64,000 bases of DNA from NCBI RefSeq assembly GCF_900046455.1, contig NZ_FCOT01000010.1, positions 62,001-126,000 of the forward strand, given 5' to 3'. This document shows positions 17,288 to 25,134 of the stretch, piece by piece; position 1 is the stretch's first letter, and each line of letters begins with the position of its first letter. Source of the stretch: Cellulomonas timonensis (GTDB taxonomy: Bacteria; Actinomycetota; Actinomycetes; Actinomycetales; Cellulomonadaceae). Made by a program: the position numbers and the translations under genes. Below the pieces are notes generated by a model. The model was not told the DNA's origin and did not search any database. It saw only the letters and a list, made by a program, of their open reading frames with translations.

Positions 17288-20090
17288 CGGCCTTCCGCGC
17301 CTCCTCCACCCACAGCACGGCTGACGCCACCGCCACCGCGACGAGCCACTGGCCACCGGTCAGCGCGGTGGTGGTGAAGAAGCCCTGCAGCGCGGGCGTC
17401 TGCACGACCAGCACCTGCAGCACCACGATCGCCGCCAGCGCCAGCCACAGCGCGCGGTTGGTGAACGTGGCGCGGGTGAAGACGCTGGCCTCGCGGCTGC
17501 GCACGTTCAGCAGGTTGAACACCTGCGAGAACACGAACGTGGTGAAGGCGAGGGTGCCCGCGGTGGTGGCGACATCGGCCTGGGGCTCGGGGCCGGGCGC
17601 CAGCTCCAGCACCGCGAGGGCGCCGATCGCCATCACGAGCGCGGACAGCGTGATGCGCAGGATGCGCGGCCCGGTGAGGATGCGCTCGCCCACCGCCCGT
17701 GGTGGGCGGCGCATCACCCCGGGGTCGGGCCGGTCCAGGCCCAGCGCCATCGCGGGCGGGCCGTCCATGATGATGTTGACCCACAGCACCTGCAGCGCGG
17801 TGAACGGCGCCCCTCCCGCGATCCCGATGGCGCCCGCCACGAGGAAGATCAGCACGAAGCCCCACGACGTGGCGATCTGGAAGCGCACGAACTTCACGAC
17901 GTTGTCGTAGATCCCGCGCCCCTCGCGCACGGCGGCGACGATGGTCGCGAAGTTGTCGTCGGTGAGGATCATCGACGCCGCGCCCTTGGAGACCTCGGTG
18001 CCGGTGATCCCCATCGCGATGCCGATGTCGGCCTGCTTGAGCGCGGGGGCGTCGTTCACGCCGTCCCCGGTCATGGCCACCACCGAGCCGTCGGCGCGCA
18101 GCCCGTCGACCAGGCGGATCTTGTGCTCGGGGCTCACCCGGGCGATGACGCCGAAGCCGCGGGCGCGCTCGGCGAGCTGGGTGTCGTCGAGGTCGTCGAG
18201 CACCGCCCCGGAGACCGCCTCGCCCTCGATGCCCAGGTCGCGGGCGATCGCCGAGGCGGTGCCGACGTGGTCGCCGGTGATCATGTGCACGCTGATGCCG
18301 GCCTCGCGGGCCTCCGCGATCGCCGCGCGCGCCTCGGGGCGCGGCGGGTCGACGATCCCGACGAGGGCCAGCAGCGTCAGCCCGTCGACATGGCGGGCGA
18401 GGTCCTCGACGTCGAGCGAGCCGATGGCCTCGGGGTCGATCTCCGAGGCGGGCACGTCCCCTGCCGCGACGGCCATGCCGCGCAGCCCGCGGGAGCCGAT
18501 CTGCTCGGTCAGGGCGGCGAGGCGCTCACGCTGCGCCTCGTCGAGCGGGACCTTCCCCGTCGGGGTGTCCAGCCACGCGCAGCGGGCCAGCACCACGTCC
18601 GGGCCTCCCTTGACGAACAGCCGCGCTCCGCTCTCGCCCGGGACCAGCCCTTCTGCCCAGGCGGCCAGGGTCGCCTGGGCCTCGGCGTCTGCGGGGGCCT
18701 CGCCGCGCACGGCCGCCCACGGGTGGAACGTCGCCATGTACTTGCGGTCGGAGTCGAACGGGATCTCCGCGACCCGGGGCCAGGCGCGGCGCGCGGCGTC
18801 CACGTCGAGCCCGCCCTTGGCGGCGAGCACCACGAGGGCGCCCTCGGTGGGGTCGCCCACCAGCTCGCCGTCACGCAGCACCGCCTCGCTCGCCAGGGCC
18901 ATGCCCAGCAGCGCGCGGCGCACGTCCGGCGCGGGGCCCTCGCCCGTCACCTCGAGCGCACCGTCGGTGGAATAGCCCTCCCCCGTCACCTCGAAGAGCC
19001 GCTGCCCGGCGAACAGCTCACGGGCCGTCATCTGGTTGAGGGTCAGCGTGCCGGTCTTGTCGGTCGCGATGTGCTGGGTCGAGCCGAGCGTCTCCACGGA
19101 GGACAGCCGCTTGAGGATCGCGCCCTGCCGCGCGAGCCGCCCCGCGCCCATCGCGAGGGTGAAGGTGACGACGGCCGTCAGCCCCTCGGGGATCGTCGCG
19201 ACGGCCAGCGCCACAGCCGTCAGGAACAGGTCGGCGGGCGCCCCGCCCCGCAGCAGGCCGAGCGCGAAGACGATGACGATGACGACGCCGGCGATGACGC
19301 TGAGGAACGTCGCGAGCTGGGCGATCTGCCGTTGCAGCGGCGTGGTCTCCCGCCCGGCCGAGCTGAGCAGCCCCGCGACGCGGCCGATCTCGGTGCGCAT
19401 GCCGGTGGCCGTGACGAGCAGCGCGCCGCGCCCACGGGTGACGGCGGTGCTCATGTAGGCCATGTCGGTGCGGTCGCCGAGGCTCGCGGCAGGGTCGCCC
19501 AGCGCGGACACGTCCTTGCTGACCGGCGCCGACTCCCCGGTGAGGGCCGACTCCTGCACCTCCAGGCCCGCCGCCTCGATCAGCCGCCCGTCAGCCGGGA
19601 CGACATCGCCCGGCTCCAGCAGCACGACGTCCCCGGGCACGAGCCCGTCGGCCTCGACCTGCTCGACCCGCCCGTCCCGGCGCACTGTCGCGCGCGTGAC
19701 GGTCATGTCCTGCAGCGCGCGGAGGCTGTTCTCGGCCCGGCGCTCCTGGACCAGGTTGAGGATCGCGTTGAAGACGACCACCACGAGGATGACGATGGGC
19801 GTCTCGAGCTCACGGGACACCACCGCGCTGACCACCGCCGCGGCCAGCAGCACGAGCGTCATCGGCTCGACCAGGAGGGCCAGGACCTTGCGCCACGCCG
19901 GCGTCGGGGGCGCCTGCTCGAGCTGGTTGGGGCCGACGTCCGCCAGCCGTCGGGCGATCTCAGGGCCGTCCAGGCCTCGTCGGGGATCGACGGCGAGCGC
20001 GGTCTTGGCCTCGTCGATCGTCAGGACGTGCCACGAACGGGCGTCCCCTGACGTCGTGTCGGCTGTGGCGATGGGGTCTGCCTCGGGCAT
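17268..20090 (-). CDS. P-type cation-transporting ATPase (Ca2+-ATPase-like)
   Basis: A 940-aa P2-type ATPase. In order: cation ATPase N-terminal domain (WHVLTIDEAKTAL), actuator domain with TGESAPVSK, TM4 with TIPEGLTAVVTFTLAMG (PEGL), phosphorylation motif DKTGTLT, nucleotide-binding FVKGGPDVVLARC, the hinge MTGDGVNDAPALKQADIGIAMG, and a C-terminal six-TM cation ATPase domain with a VLWVNIIMDGPPAMALG transport-site segment. PEGL and the overall layout indicate Ca2+ or a related cation; the ion specificity is inference. ATG 20090 (MPEADP) is preferred to a longer Arg-rich extension. Confidence 0.92.
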   Translation of the reverse strand: MPEADPIATADTTSGDARSWHVLTIDEAKTALAVDPRRGLDGPEIARRLADVGPNQLEQAPPTPAWRKVLALLVEPMTLVLLAAAVVSAVVSRELETPIVILVVVVFNAILNLVQERRAENSLRALQDMTVTRATVRRDGRVEQVEADGLVPGDVVLLEPGDVVPADGRLIEAAGLEVQESALTGESAPVSKDVSALGDPAASLGDRTDMAYMSTAVTRGRGALLVTATGMRTEIGRVAGLLSSAGRETTPLQRQIAQLATFLSVIAGVVIVIVFALGLLRGGAPADLFLTAVALAVATIPEGLTAVVTFTLAMGAGRLARQGAILKRLSSVETLGSTQHIATDKTGTLTLNQMTARELFAGQRLFEVTGEGYSTDGALEVTGEGPAPDVRRALLGMALASEAVLRDGELVGDPTEGALVVLAAKGGLDVDAARRAWPRVAEIPFDSDRKYMATFHPWAAVRGEAPADAEAQATLAAWAEGLVPGESGARLFVKGGPDVVLARCAWLDTPTGKVPLDEAQRERLAALTEQIGSRGLRGMAVAAGDVPASEIDPEAIGSLDVEDLARHVDGLTLLALVGIVDPPRPEARAAIAEAREAGISVHMITGDHVGTASAIARDLGIEGEAVSGAVLDDLDDTQLAERARGFGVIARVSPEHKIRLVDGLRADGSVVAMTGDGVNDAPALKQADIGIAMGITGTEVSKGAASMILTDDNFATIVAAVREGRGIYDNVVKFVRFQIATSWGFVLIFLVAGAIGIAGGAPFTALQVLWVNIIMDGPPAMALGLDRPDPGVMRRPPRAVGERILTGPRILRITLSALVMAIGALAVLELAPGPEPQADVATTAGTLAFTTFVFSQVFNLLNVRSREASVFTRATFTNRALWLALAAIVVLQVLVVQTPALQGFFTTTALTGGQWLVAVAVASAVLWVEEARKAVSRLRH

Positions 20091-20296
20091 CTGCCCATCC
20101 TCGCATCGCGCCTCGTCGCACGCGGACCCGGCGCCGCGCCGCGGGAGGACGGCCCGGCCACCGGTCGCCGCGCGCACTCGCGGGGCGTAGCGTGGTGAGG
20201 TCCATTCGGACCGGGGTGGACGAGCCGAGAGCGCGGCCTCGGACCCTGCGGTTGTCCCGGCGGCCTCGGCTCCCGCACTCCTGAGGAGGCCGGCTG

Positions 20297-20962
20297 ATGA
20301 GCACCCCGATGGACCCCCACGACCAGCCCCCCGCCTACCGGCCAGAGCCCCACGGCTCCAGCGCGGCGCGCATCGGCGACGGCTCCAGCGCGGCGCGCAT
20401 CGGCGACGCGGTGGTGGAGCGCGAGCGGGAGCGGTTCGGCGGCGTCAAGGTGGGCTCCGCATTCTTCGGATGGCTCACCGCGACGGGCACGGTCGTGCTG
20501 CTGACCGCCATCGTGGCGGCTGTGGGCATCGCGATCGGCGCGGCCAGCAACACCGACATCGACGCGGCGACGGACCAGGCCGCCGCCGATCCGACGACCG
20601 TCGGGATCGTCTCCGGCATCCTCCTGTTGCTGGTCGTCCTGGTGGCCTACTACTGCGGCGGGTATGTGGCCGGGCGGATGGCGCGCTTCAACGGCGCGCG
20701 GCAGGGCGTCGCCGTGTGGCTGTGGGCCGTGGTGCTGTCGGTGGCGGTGGCCGTCCTCACAGCGATCGCCGGCGCCCGCTACAACGTGCTGGCGGAGCTG
20801 AACGGCGTTCCCACGGTGCCACTGGACGAGGGTTCCCTCACGTTCGCGGGGGTGGTCGCGCTGGTCGTGATCGCGGTGGCGAGCCTGGTGGGCTCGGTGC
20901 TGGGCGGCATGGGAGGCATGCGGTTCCACCGCAGGGTGGACCGGTTCGGCTTCAGCCGCTGA
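20297..20962 (+). CDS. Four-TM membrane protein of unknown function
   Basis: A 221-aa protein with a Pro/His-rich cytoplasmic N-terminus, then four hydrophobic segments (LTATGTVVLLTAIVAAVGIAI, VGIVSGILLLLVVLVAYYCGGY, GVAVWLWAVVLSVAVAVLTAI, AGVVALVVIAVASLVGSVLGGMGG). The pattern resembles actinobacterial YrzE-like membrane proteins. The N-terminus contains an exact duplication of nine residues (GSSAARIGD). Start ATG has GAGGAGG upstream. It is divergent from the P-type ATPase. No function can be assigned. Confidence 0.75.
   Translation: MSTPMDPHDQPPAYRPEPHGSSAARIGDGSSAARIGDAVVERERERFGGVKVGSAFFGWLTATGTVVLLTAIVAAVGIAIGAASNTDIDAATDQAAADPTTVGIVSGILLLLVVLVAYYCGGYVAGRMARFNGARQGVAVWLWAVVLSVAVAVLTAIAGARYNVLAELNGVPTVPLDEGSLTFAGVVALVVIAVASLVGSVLGGMGGMRFHRRVDRFGFSR
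20354..20407 (+). repeat. Perfect 27-bp tandem duplication inside coding sequence
   Basis: Two identical 27-bp units (20354-20380, 20381-20407) encode GSSAARIGD twice in the disordered N-terminus of the membrane protein. The identity at all wobble positions implies a recent slippage duplication. Confidence 0.9.
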
Positions 20963-20966
20963 GTTG

Positions 20967-20987
20967 ATACCCCCGGGGGTATATAGT
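20967..20987 (+). promoter_or_regulatory. CsoR/CstR-type operator with overlapping leaderless -10
   Basis: A perfect 16-bp palindrome ATACCCCCGGGGGTAT (20967-20982), of the C/G-run type bound by CsoR-family repressors. It abuts and overlaps TATAGT (20982-20987). That -10 box is 6 nt from the GTG start at 20994, so bound repressor would block RNA polymerase directly. Confidence 0.8.
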
Positions 20988-20993
20988 CGGGGT

Positions 20994-22757
20994 GTGGACC
21001 AGCACCTGACCCCCCGCTCCAACCCCGTCCCCGACGGCGGCGCCGCCCGCCGGATCGTCATCGTCGGCGGCGTCGCCGGCGGCATGAGCGCCGCCGCGCG
21101 CGCCCGTCGCAACGACGAGCGCGCCGAGATCATCGTGCTCGAGAAGTCTGAGCACGTGTCGTTCGCGAACTGCGGCCTGCCGTACCACCTGTCCGGCGAG
21201 ATCGAGCGCCGCGACGACCTGCTGCTGCACACGCCCCAGTCGCTCGCCGACGCCCTCGCCCTCGACGTGCGGACCCGTCACGAGGCCGTCTCGGTGGACC
21301 CGGCGGCCCGCACCGTCACCGTCCGCGACCCGCACGGCGAGCACCAGCTCGGCTACGACGCGCTGCTGCTCGCGCCGGGCGGCGTCGCCGTGCGGCCCCC
21401 GATCGACGGCCTCGACCACCCCGCCGTGCACACCCTGCGGACGATCCCGGACGTCGACGCGCTGCGCGCCGAGGTCGATCGGATCACCGCCGCGCAGGCG
21501 CCAGGCGCCACCCCGCGCGCCGTCGTGGTGGGCGCCGGGTTCATCGGCCTCGAGGCGGTGGAGGCGCTCACCGCACGAGGGGTGCGCGTCGACCTGGTGG
21601 AACTGGCCCACCACGTGCTGCCCCCGCTCGACGCCGAGCTCGCGCCGCTGCTGGCCGACGAGCTCGCCGATCACGGCGTCAGCCTGCACCTCGGCGTCTC
21701 GGCCCAGTCGGTCCATCCCGCCGCCGACGGCCACCGCGTCACCGTGGCCCTGTCCGACGGCACGCGGCTCGCCGCCGACCTCGTCGTGGTGAACGTCGGG
21801 GTGCGCCCCGCCGGCGACCTCGCCCGTGAGGCGGGCCTCGACACCGGCCCCACCGGCGCCATCACAGTCGACGCGGACCAGCGCACCTCCGACCCGCATA
21901 TCTGGGCCGTGGGCGACGCGGTCGAGGTGGTGCACGCCGTCACCGGCGCCGTCGGGCCCGTCCCGCTGGCCGGCCCCGCCAACCGCCAGGGCCGCCGCGC
22001 CGCCGACTCCATCACCGGGCGCCGCACCACCCCCCAGGCGGCAGTCCTCGGGACCGCCATCGTGCGGGTCTTCGGGCTCACCGCGGCCGTCACCGGCGCC
22101 AGCCAGGCCACGCTGCGCCAGGCGGGCATCGCGCATGAGGTGGTGCACCTGCACCCCGCGCACCACGCCGGCTACTACCCCGGCGCCGAGACGATGCACC
22201 TGACGGCCTCGTTCGCGCCCGACGGCCGCCTGCTGGGCGCCCAGGCCGTGGGCCGGTCCGGGGTGGACAAGCGCATCGACGTGCTCGCCACCGCGCTGCG
22301 CGCCGAGATGACCGCAGACGACCTGGCCGAGCTCGAGCTCGCCTACGCCCCGCCGTACGGCTCCGCCAAGGACCCCGTGAACATGCTGGGATTCGTGGCG
22401 CAGAACGTGCTGAGCGGCGCCATGCCGCAGTGGCAGGCCTGGGACCTCGACGAGGCGCTGCGCACCAGCCTGGTGCTGGACGTGCGCTCCGCCGCGGAGT
22501 TCGCGGCCGGCCATCTGGACGGCGCGCTGAACATCCCGCACACCGAGTTGCGCGCACGCCTGGACGAGGTGCTCGCGGCCGCCGACGGCCGCCCGGTGAA
22601 GGTGCACTGCGCGAGCGGCGTCCGCTCCTACCTGGCCACCCGCATCCTGCTGGCGCATGGCGTGGACGCCCGCAACCTGTCAGGCGGCTGGCTCACCCTC
22701 GACGCTGTCCGCCGCGCCACCCCCTGGCAGGCCGCCGGCGGCGCCGTGCGTCGCTGA
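20994..22757 (+). CDS. CoA-disulfide reductase-rhodanese fusion (CoADR-Rhd)
   Basis: A 587-aa fusion. Residues 15-470 form an FAD/NAD(P)H pyridine-nucleotide disulfide reductase: RIVIVGGVAGGMSAAARARR, the active-site Cys in SFANCGLPYHLSGE, a second Rossmann motif VVVGAGFIGLEAVEAL, and IWAVGDAVEV. The C-terminal about 95 residues form a rhodanese domain (DVRSAAEFAAGHLDGALNIPH) with catalytic Cys in VHCASGVRSYLA. Such fusions reduce CoA-disulfide/persulfide and polysulfide species. GTG 20994 is the leaderless start. It heads a cassette with a Cys-rich mini-protein and a CsoR/CstR-type repressor, so a role in reactive-sulfur handling is likely. Confidence 0.92.
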   Translation: MDQHLTPRSNPVPDGGAARRIVIVGGVAGGMSAAARARRNDERAEIIVLEKSEHVSFANCGLPYHLSGEIERRDDLLLHTPQSLADALALDVRTRHEAVSVDPAARTVTVRDPHGEHQLGYDALLLAPGGVAVRPPIDGLDHPAVHTLRTIPDVDALRAEVDRITAAQAPGATPRAVVVGAGFIGLEAVEALTARGVRVDLVELAHHVLPPLDAELAPLLADELADHGVSLHLGVSAQSVHPAADGHRVTVALSDGTRLAADLVVVNVGVRPAGDLAREAGLDTGPTGAITVDADQRTSDPHIWAVGDAVEVVHAVTGAVGPVPLAGPANRQGRRAADSITGRRTTPQAAVLGTAIVRVFGLTAAVTGASQATLRQAGIAHEVVHLHPAHHAGYYPGAETMHLTASFAPDGRLLGAQAVGRSGVDKRIDVLATALRAEMTADDLAELELAYAPPYGSAKDPVNMLGFVAQNVLSGAMPQWQAWDLDEALRTSLVLDVRSAAEFAAGHLDGALNIPHTELRARLDEVLAAADGRPVKVHCASGVRSYLATRILLAHGVDARNLSGGWLTLDAVRRATPWQAAGGAVRR

Positions 22758-22801
22758 CCTTCCCCACACCTCCCCCATCCGCACCACCGAAGGAGTTCCC
22801 C

Positions 22802-22921
22802 ATGTGCTTCCCCGTCCCCTGCGCCACCTGCGGCAAGACGACGTGGGACGGCTGCGGCCTGCATGTCGACGACGTGATGTCCCAGGTCACGCCCGATCAG
22901 CGGTGCGCGTGCCGTCGCTGA
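22802..22921 (+). CDS. 39-residue cysteine-rich protein of sulfur cassette
   Basis: A very short gene: MCFPVPCATCGKTTWDGCGL, then HVDDVMSQVTPDQRCACRR. It has six cysteines (2, 7, 10, 18, 35, 37) in a C-x4-C-x2-C...C...C-x-C arrangement, with a His, suggesting a metal-binding or thiol-relay knuckle. AAGGAG lies 7 nt upstream of ATG. I recall similar short MC-x-PV-x-C-x-TCGKTTW proteins in actinobacteria as unnamed hypotheticals. It sits between CoADR-rhodanese and the repressor, so it is probably co-regulated. The function is unknown. Confidence 0.8.
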   Translation: MCFPVPCATCGKTTWDGCGLHVDDVMSQVTPDQRCACRR

Positions 22922-22936
22922 GCGACACCCCCGCCG

Positions 22937-22955
22937 GTACCCACCGGGGTATCGT
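22937..22955 (+). promoter_or_regulatory. Second CsoR/CstR-like operator upstream of the repressor gene
   Basis: GTACCC-ACC-GGGGTAT (22937-22952) is an imperfect version of the 20967 palindrome. It overlaps TATCGT (22950-22955), a possible -10 box 28 nt before the repressor ATG, which suggests autoregulation. Confidence 0.55.
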
Positions 22956-22983
22956 GCCCAGCAGTCACCGAGGAGGAACCGCC

Positions 22984-23250
22984 ATGGAGCTCGACAGGGA
23001 CGAGATGGCCAAGGTCAGCAACCGGCTCAAGCGCGCCCAGGGGCAGCTCAACGCCGTGGTGCGGATGCTCGACGAGGGCCGGGACTGCGAGGACGTCGTC
23101 ACCCAGCTCTCCGCCGTGTCCCGCGCCCTGGACCGCGCCGGATTCGCGATCATCGCCTCGGGCATGCGGCAGTGCATGACGAAGACCGACGAGGGCGAGC
23201 AGACGCTAGACGTGCAGAAGCTGGAGAAGCTCTTCCTCTCGCTGGCCTGA
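22984..23250 (+). CDS. CsoR-family repressor, CstR-like persulfide sensor type
   Basis: An 88-aa all-helical repressor of the CsoR/RcnR (DUF156) family: NRLKRAQGQLNAVVRMLDEGRDCEDVVTQ at positions about 12-40, then SAVSRALDRAGFAIIASGMRQC. Copper CsoR uses Cys, His and Cys; here the His of the HxxxC motif is Gly (GMRQC), leaving only the two cysteines (in GRDCED and MRQC). That is the pattern of CstR-type thiol/persulfide sensors, in agreement with the adjacent CoADR-rhodanese. GAGGAGG precedes ATG 22984. Sulfur sensing rather than copper sensing is inference from these residues and the neighbours. Confidence 0.88.
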   Translation: MELDRDEMAKVSNRLKRAQGQLNAVVRMLDEGRDCEDVVTQLSAVSRALDRAGFAIIASGMRQCMTKTDEGEQTLDVQKLEKLFLSLA

Positions 23251-23257
23251 CCCCGCC

Positions 23258-24382
23258 CTAGACCCGTTCGAGCAGGGTCAGCACCTCGTAGTGCGCCGTC
23301 TGCGGGAACATGTCGAGCACCTGCGCCTGGCGTGGGCGCAGCGACGGCATCAACGCGAGGTCGCGGGCCAGCGACCCCGCATGGCAGCTCGAGTACACGA
23401 CGTGCTGCGCCGAGGACTCCTCGAGCCAGCGGCTGAGGTCCTCGCCGAGCCCGCGCCGGGGCGGGTTCACCACGACCAGGTCGGGCGCCCGCTCCGCCGC
23501 GAGCGCGAACGCCGTCGCGTCGCCGGCCTGGAACGTCACCCGGTCCAGGCCGGCCTCCTGCGCGCTGAGCCGCGCGCTCGCCACTGCCTCCACGCTGGTC
23601 TCGATGCCCACCACCTCGCGCTCGGGCTCGGCGACGTGCAGCGCGAACCCGCCGACCCCGCAGTACAAGTCCCACACCGAGGCGGGCGACTTCTCGGCCA
23701 CCCACGCGGCGGCCTGACGGTAGAGCGCCGCGGCGACGTCGGTGTTCGTCTGGAAGAAGCTCTGCGGGCGCAGGTGCAGGTCGACGCCGCCCAGGCGCAT
23801 CCGCAGCGTCTGCTGCTCGGTGAGCACGATCTCCCGCTCACCCTCGACCGTCGCCTTGTGCTCGGGGTGCAGGTTCACGGACACGACCGCCAGCCGCGGC
23901 AAGGCCGACTGCAACCACGGCAGGTGCTTGCGGATCCGGGCGACCGACTCCTGCGAGCGCAGCACCAGCCGCAGCATGAGCTCGCCGTCGGGCGACTCGG
24001 TGACCAGCAGGTACTTCAGCTCGCCGGTGCGCTGGGGCACGCTGTACGGCGCGATGCCGGCGCGCGCCACGAACTCGGCCAGCACCGGGAACGCCGCCCG
24101 CAGTCCCGGGGTGTACAGCCCGCAGAGGCGCAGGTCCACCCCGCGCCCGTCGGCGTCGAGGATGCCCAGCGTCGGATCGTGCGCGTCGCCGCCCACCACC
24201 AGCTTCGCCTTGTTGCGGAAGCCCGACTCGGGGCTGGAGACCGGGGGCAGCCACTGCAGGCCCTCGGGGCGCCCGAGGGCGAGGTCGGCGTGGCGCTGCT
24301 TGCCCGCGAGCTGCTCGGCGTACGGCTGCCCCATCAACGTGCAGGAGCGGCACTGCGCTGCGGCGAAGTACGAGCAGTGCAT
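23258..24382 (-). CDS. rlmC: 23S rRNA (uracil-C5)-methyltransferase RlmC
   Basis: A 374-aa RumA/RumB-type methyltransferase that makes m5U in 23S rRNA. The N-terminus MHCSYFAAAQCRSCTLMG carries the cysteine cluster that binds a 4Fe-4S centre, with the fourth Cys likely in LRLCGLY. The SAM-binding region has VWDLYCGVGGFALHVA and VGIETSVEAV. The substrate motif VVNPPRRGLGEDL and catalytic Cys in VYSSCHAGSLARDL follow. It lacks the TRAM domain, which distinguishes RlmC-type from RlmD. It stands alone. Confidence 0.9.
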   Translation of the reverse strand: MHCSYFAAAQCRSCTLMGQPYAEQLAGKQRHADLALGRPEGLQWLPPVSSPESGFRNKAKLVVGGDAHDPTLGILDADGRGVDLRLCGLYTPGLRAAFPVLAEFVARAGIAPYSVPQRTGELKYLLVTESPDGELMLRLVLRSQESVARIRKHLPWLQSALPRLAVVSVNLHPEHKATVEGEREIVLTEQQTLRMRLGGVDLHLRPQSFFQTNTDVAAALYRQAAAWVAEKSPASVWDLYCGVGGFALHVAEPEREVVGIETSVEAVASARLSAQEAGLDRVTFQAGDATAFALAAERAPDLVVVNPPRRGLGEDLSRWLEESSAQHVVYSSCHAGSLARDLALMPSLRPRQAQVLDMFPQTAHYEVLTLLERV

Positions 24383-24392
24383 GGGCGCGAGC

Positions 24393-25127
24393 CTACGTGA
24401 CCGACCCGGGAGCCCTGGACGGCTCCGCCAGCCGCCCGACGAGCGTGAACGGGGCGCTCACCACGCCCCGCGGCGTCCGCACGGCGTACCGGGTGCGCCC
24501 ACGCTTCTCGATCACCCCGACCAGGCCCGCGTACTTGCCGCCGCCGAGCAGCCGCACCCTCTCCCCCGGCGCCAGGTCGGCCGTGGCGCCCGGCATGCCC
24601 GTCAGCCCGCCAGCAGCGCTGCGCGCCGCGGCCCGGACATGCGCCAACTCCGCCACGTACGCCGGGTGCATCGGCGCCGGCTGGCCCCGCAGCGTCCACG
24701 TGTACAACGCGTCCAGGTCCAGCGTCGGCGAGCACGTCGGGCAGGGCCGCACCCGCACCGGCCGCCGGTGCACGCTCATGCGATGCCCGGCCGGGCACAC
24801 CCCCACCCACGGCCCCTCGACCTTCGGGGCGTCGGACGGCACACACCGCTCGCCGCTGCCGCCGACCCGCACAGCCGTCGCCCGCCACACCGCGTCATGC
24901 CCGTGCCCTGGCCCCACGAGCGCGTGGGCGATCTCATGCAGCACCGTGTCGCGGACCTGCTCCGCCGAGTGCAGCGCCGTCAGCTCACGCGACAGCCCGA
25001 TCTCACGCCGCCCCGCCCGGCACACCCCGGCCCGCGTCTTGGCCCGGTCGAGCACCAGGGTCCAGCGCTTCAGGCCGTGCTCCGCCATCAGGCCCCGCGC
25101 CATGCGCTGGGCCTCCACCACGTCCAC
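24393..25127 (-). CDS. SprT-like zinc metalloprotease domain protein
   Basis: A 244-aa protein. Residues 1-75 form a SprT-like domain with zinc-protease motif LHEIAHALVG (HExxH) and a third His in GHGHDAVW. Next come CPAGH and RVRPCPTCSP, a probable zinc ribbon (Cys-x6-16-Cys-x2-Cys). The C-terminal third has the basic segment GGGKYAGLVGVIEKRGRTRYAVRTPRG, which looks like a KOW-type beta strand pair. SprT/Spartan relatives cleave DNA-protein crosslinks in eukaryotes; the bacterial role is unproven. GTG 25127 matches the family start; ATG 25103 with GGAGG upstream is an alternative. It lies 7 bp after the ligase gene. Confidence 0.8.
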   Translation of the reverse strand: MDVVEAQRMARGLMAEHGLKRWTLVLDRAKTRAGVCRAGRREIGLSRELTALHSAEQVRDTVLHEIAHALVGPGHGHDAVWRATAVRVGGSGERCVPSDAPKVEGPWVGVCPAGHRMSVHRRPVRVRPCPTCSPTLDLDALYTWTLRGQPAPMHPAYVAELAHVRAAARSAAGGLTGMPGATADLAPGERVRLLGGGKYAGLVGVIEKRGRTRYAVRTPRGVVSAPFTLVGRLAEPSRAPGSVT

Positions 25128-25134
25128 CCCGCCC

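Noticed and set aside
22984-23250. Copper-sensing CsoR assignment
   Set aside because: The His ligand of the HxxxC motif is Gly and the neighbours are sulfur enzymes, so a CstR-like sensor is more likely.
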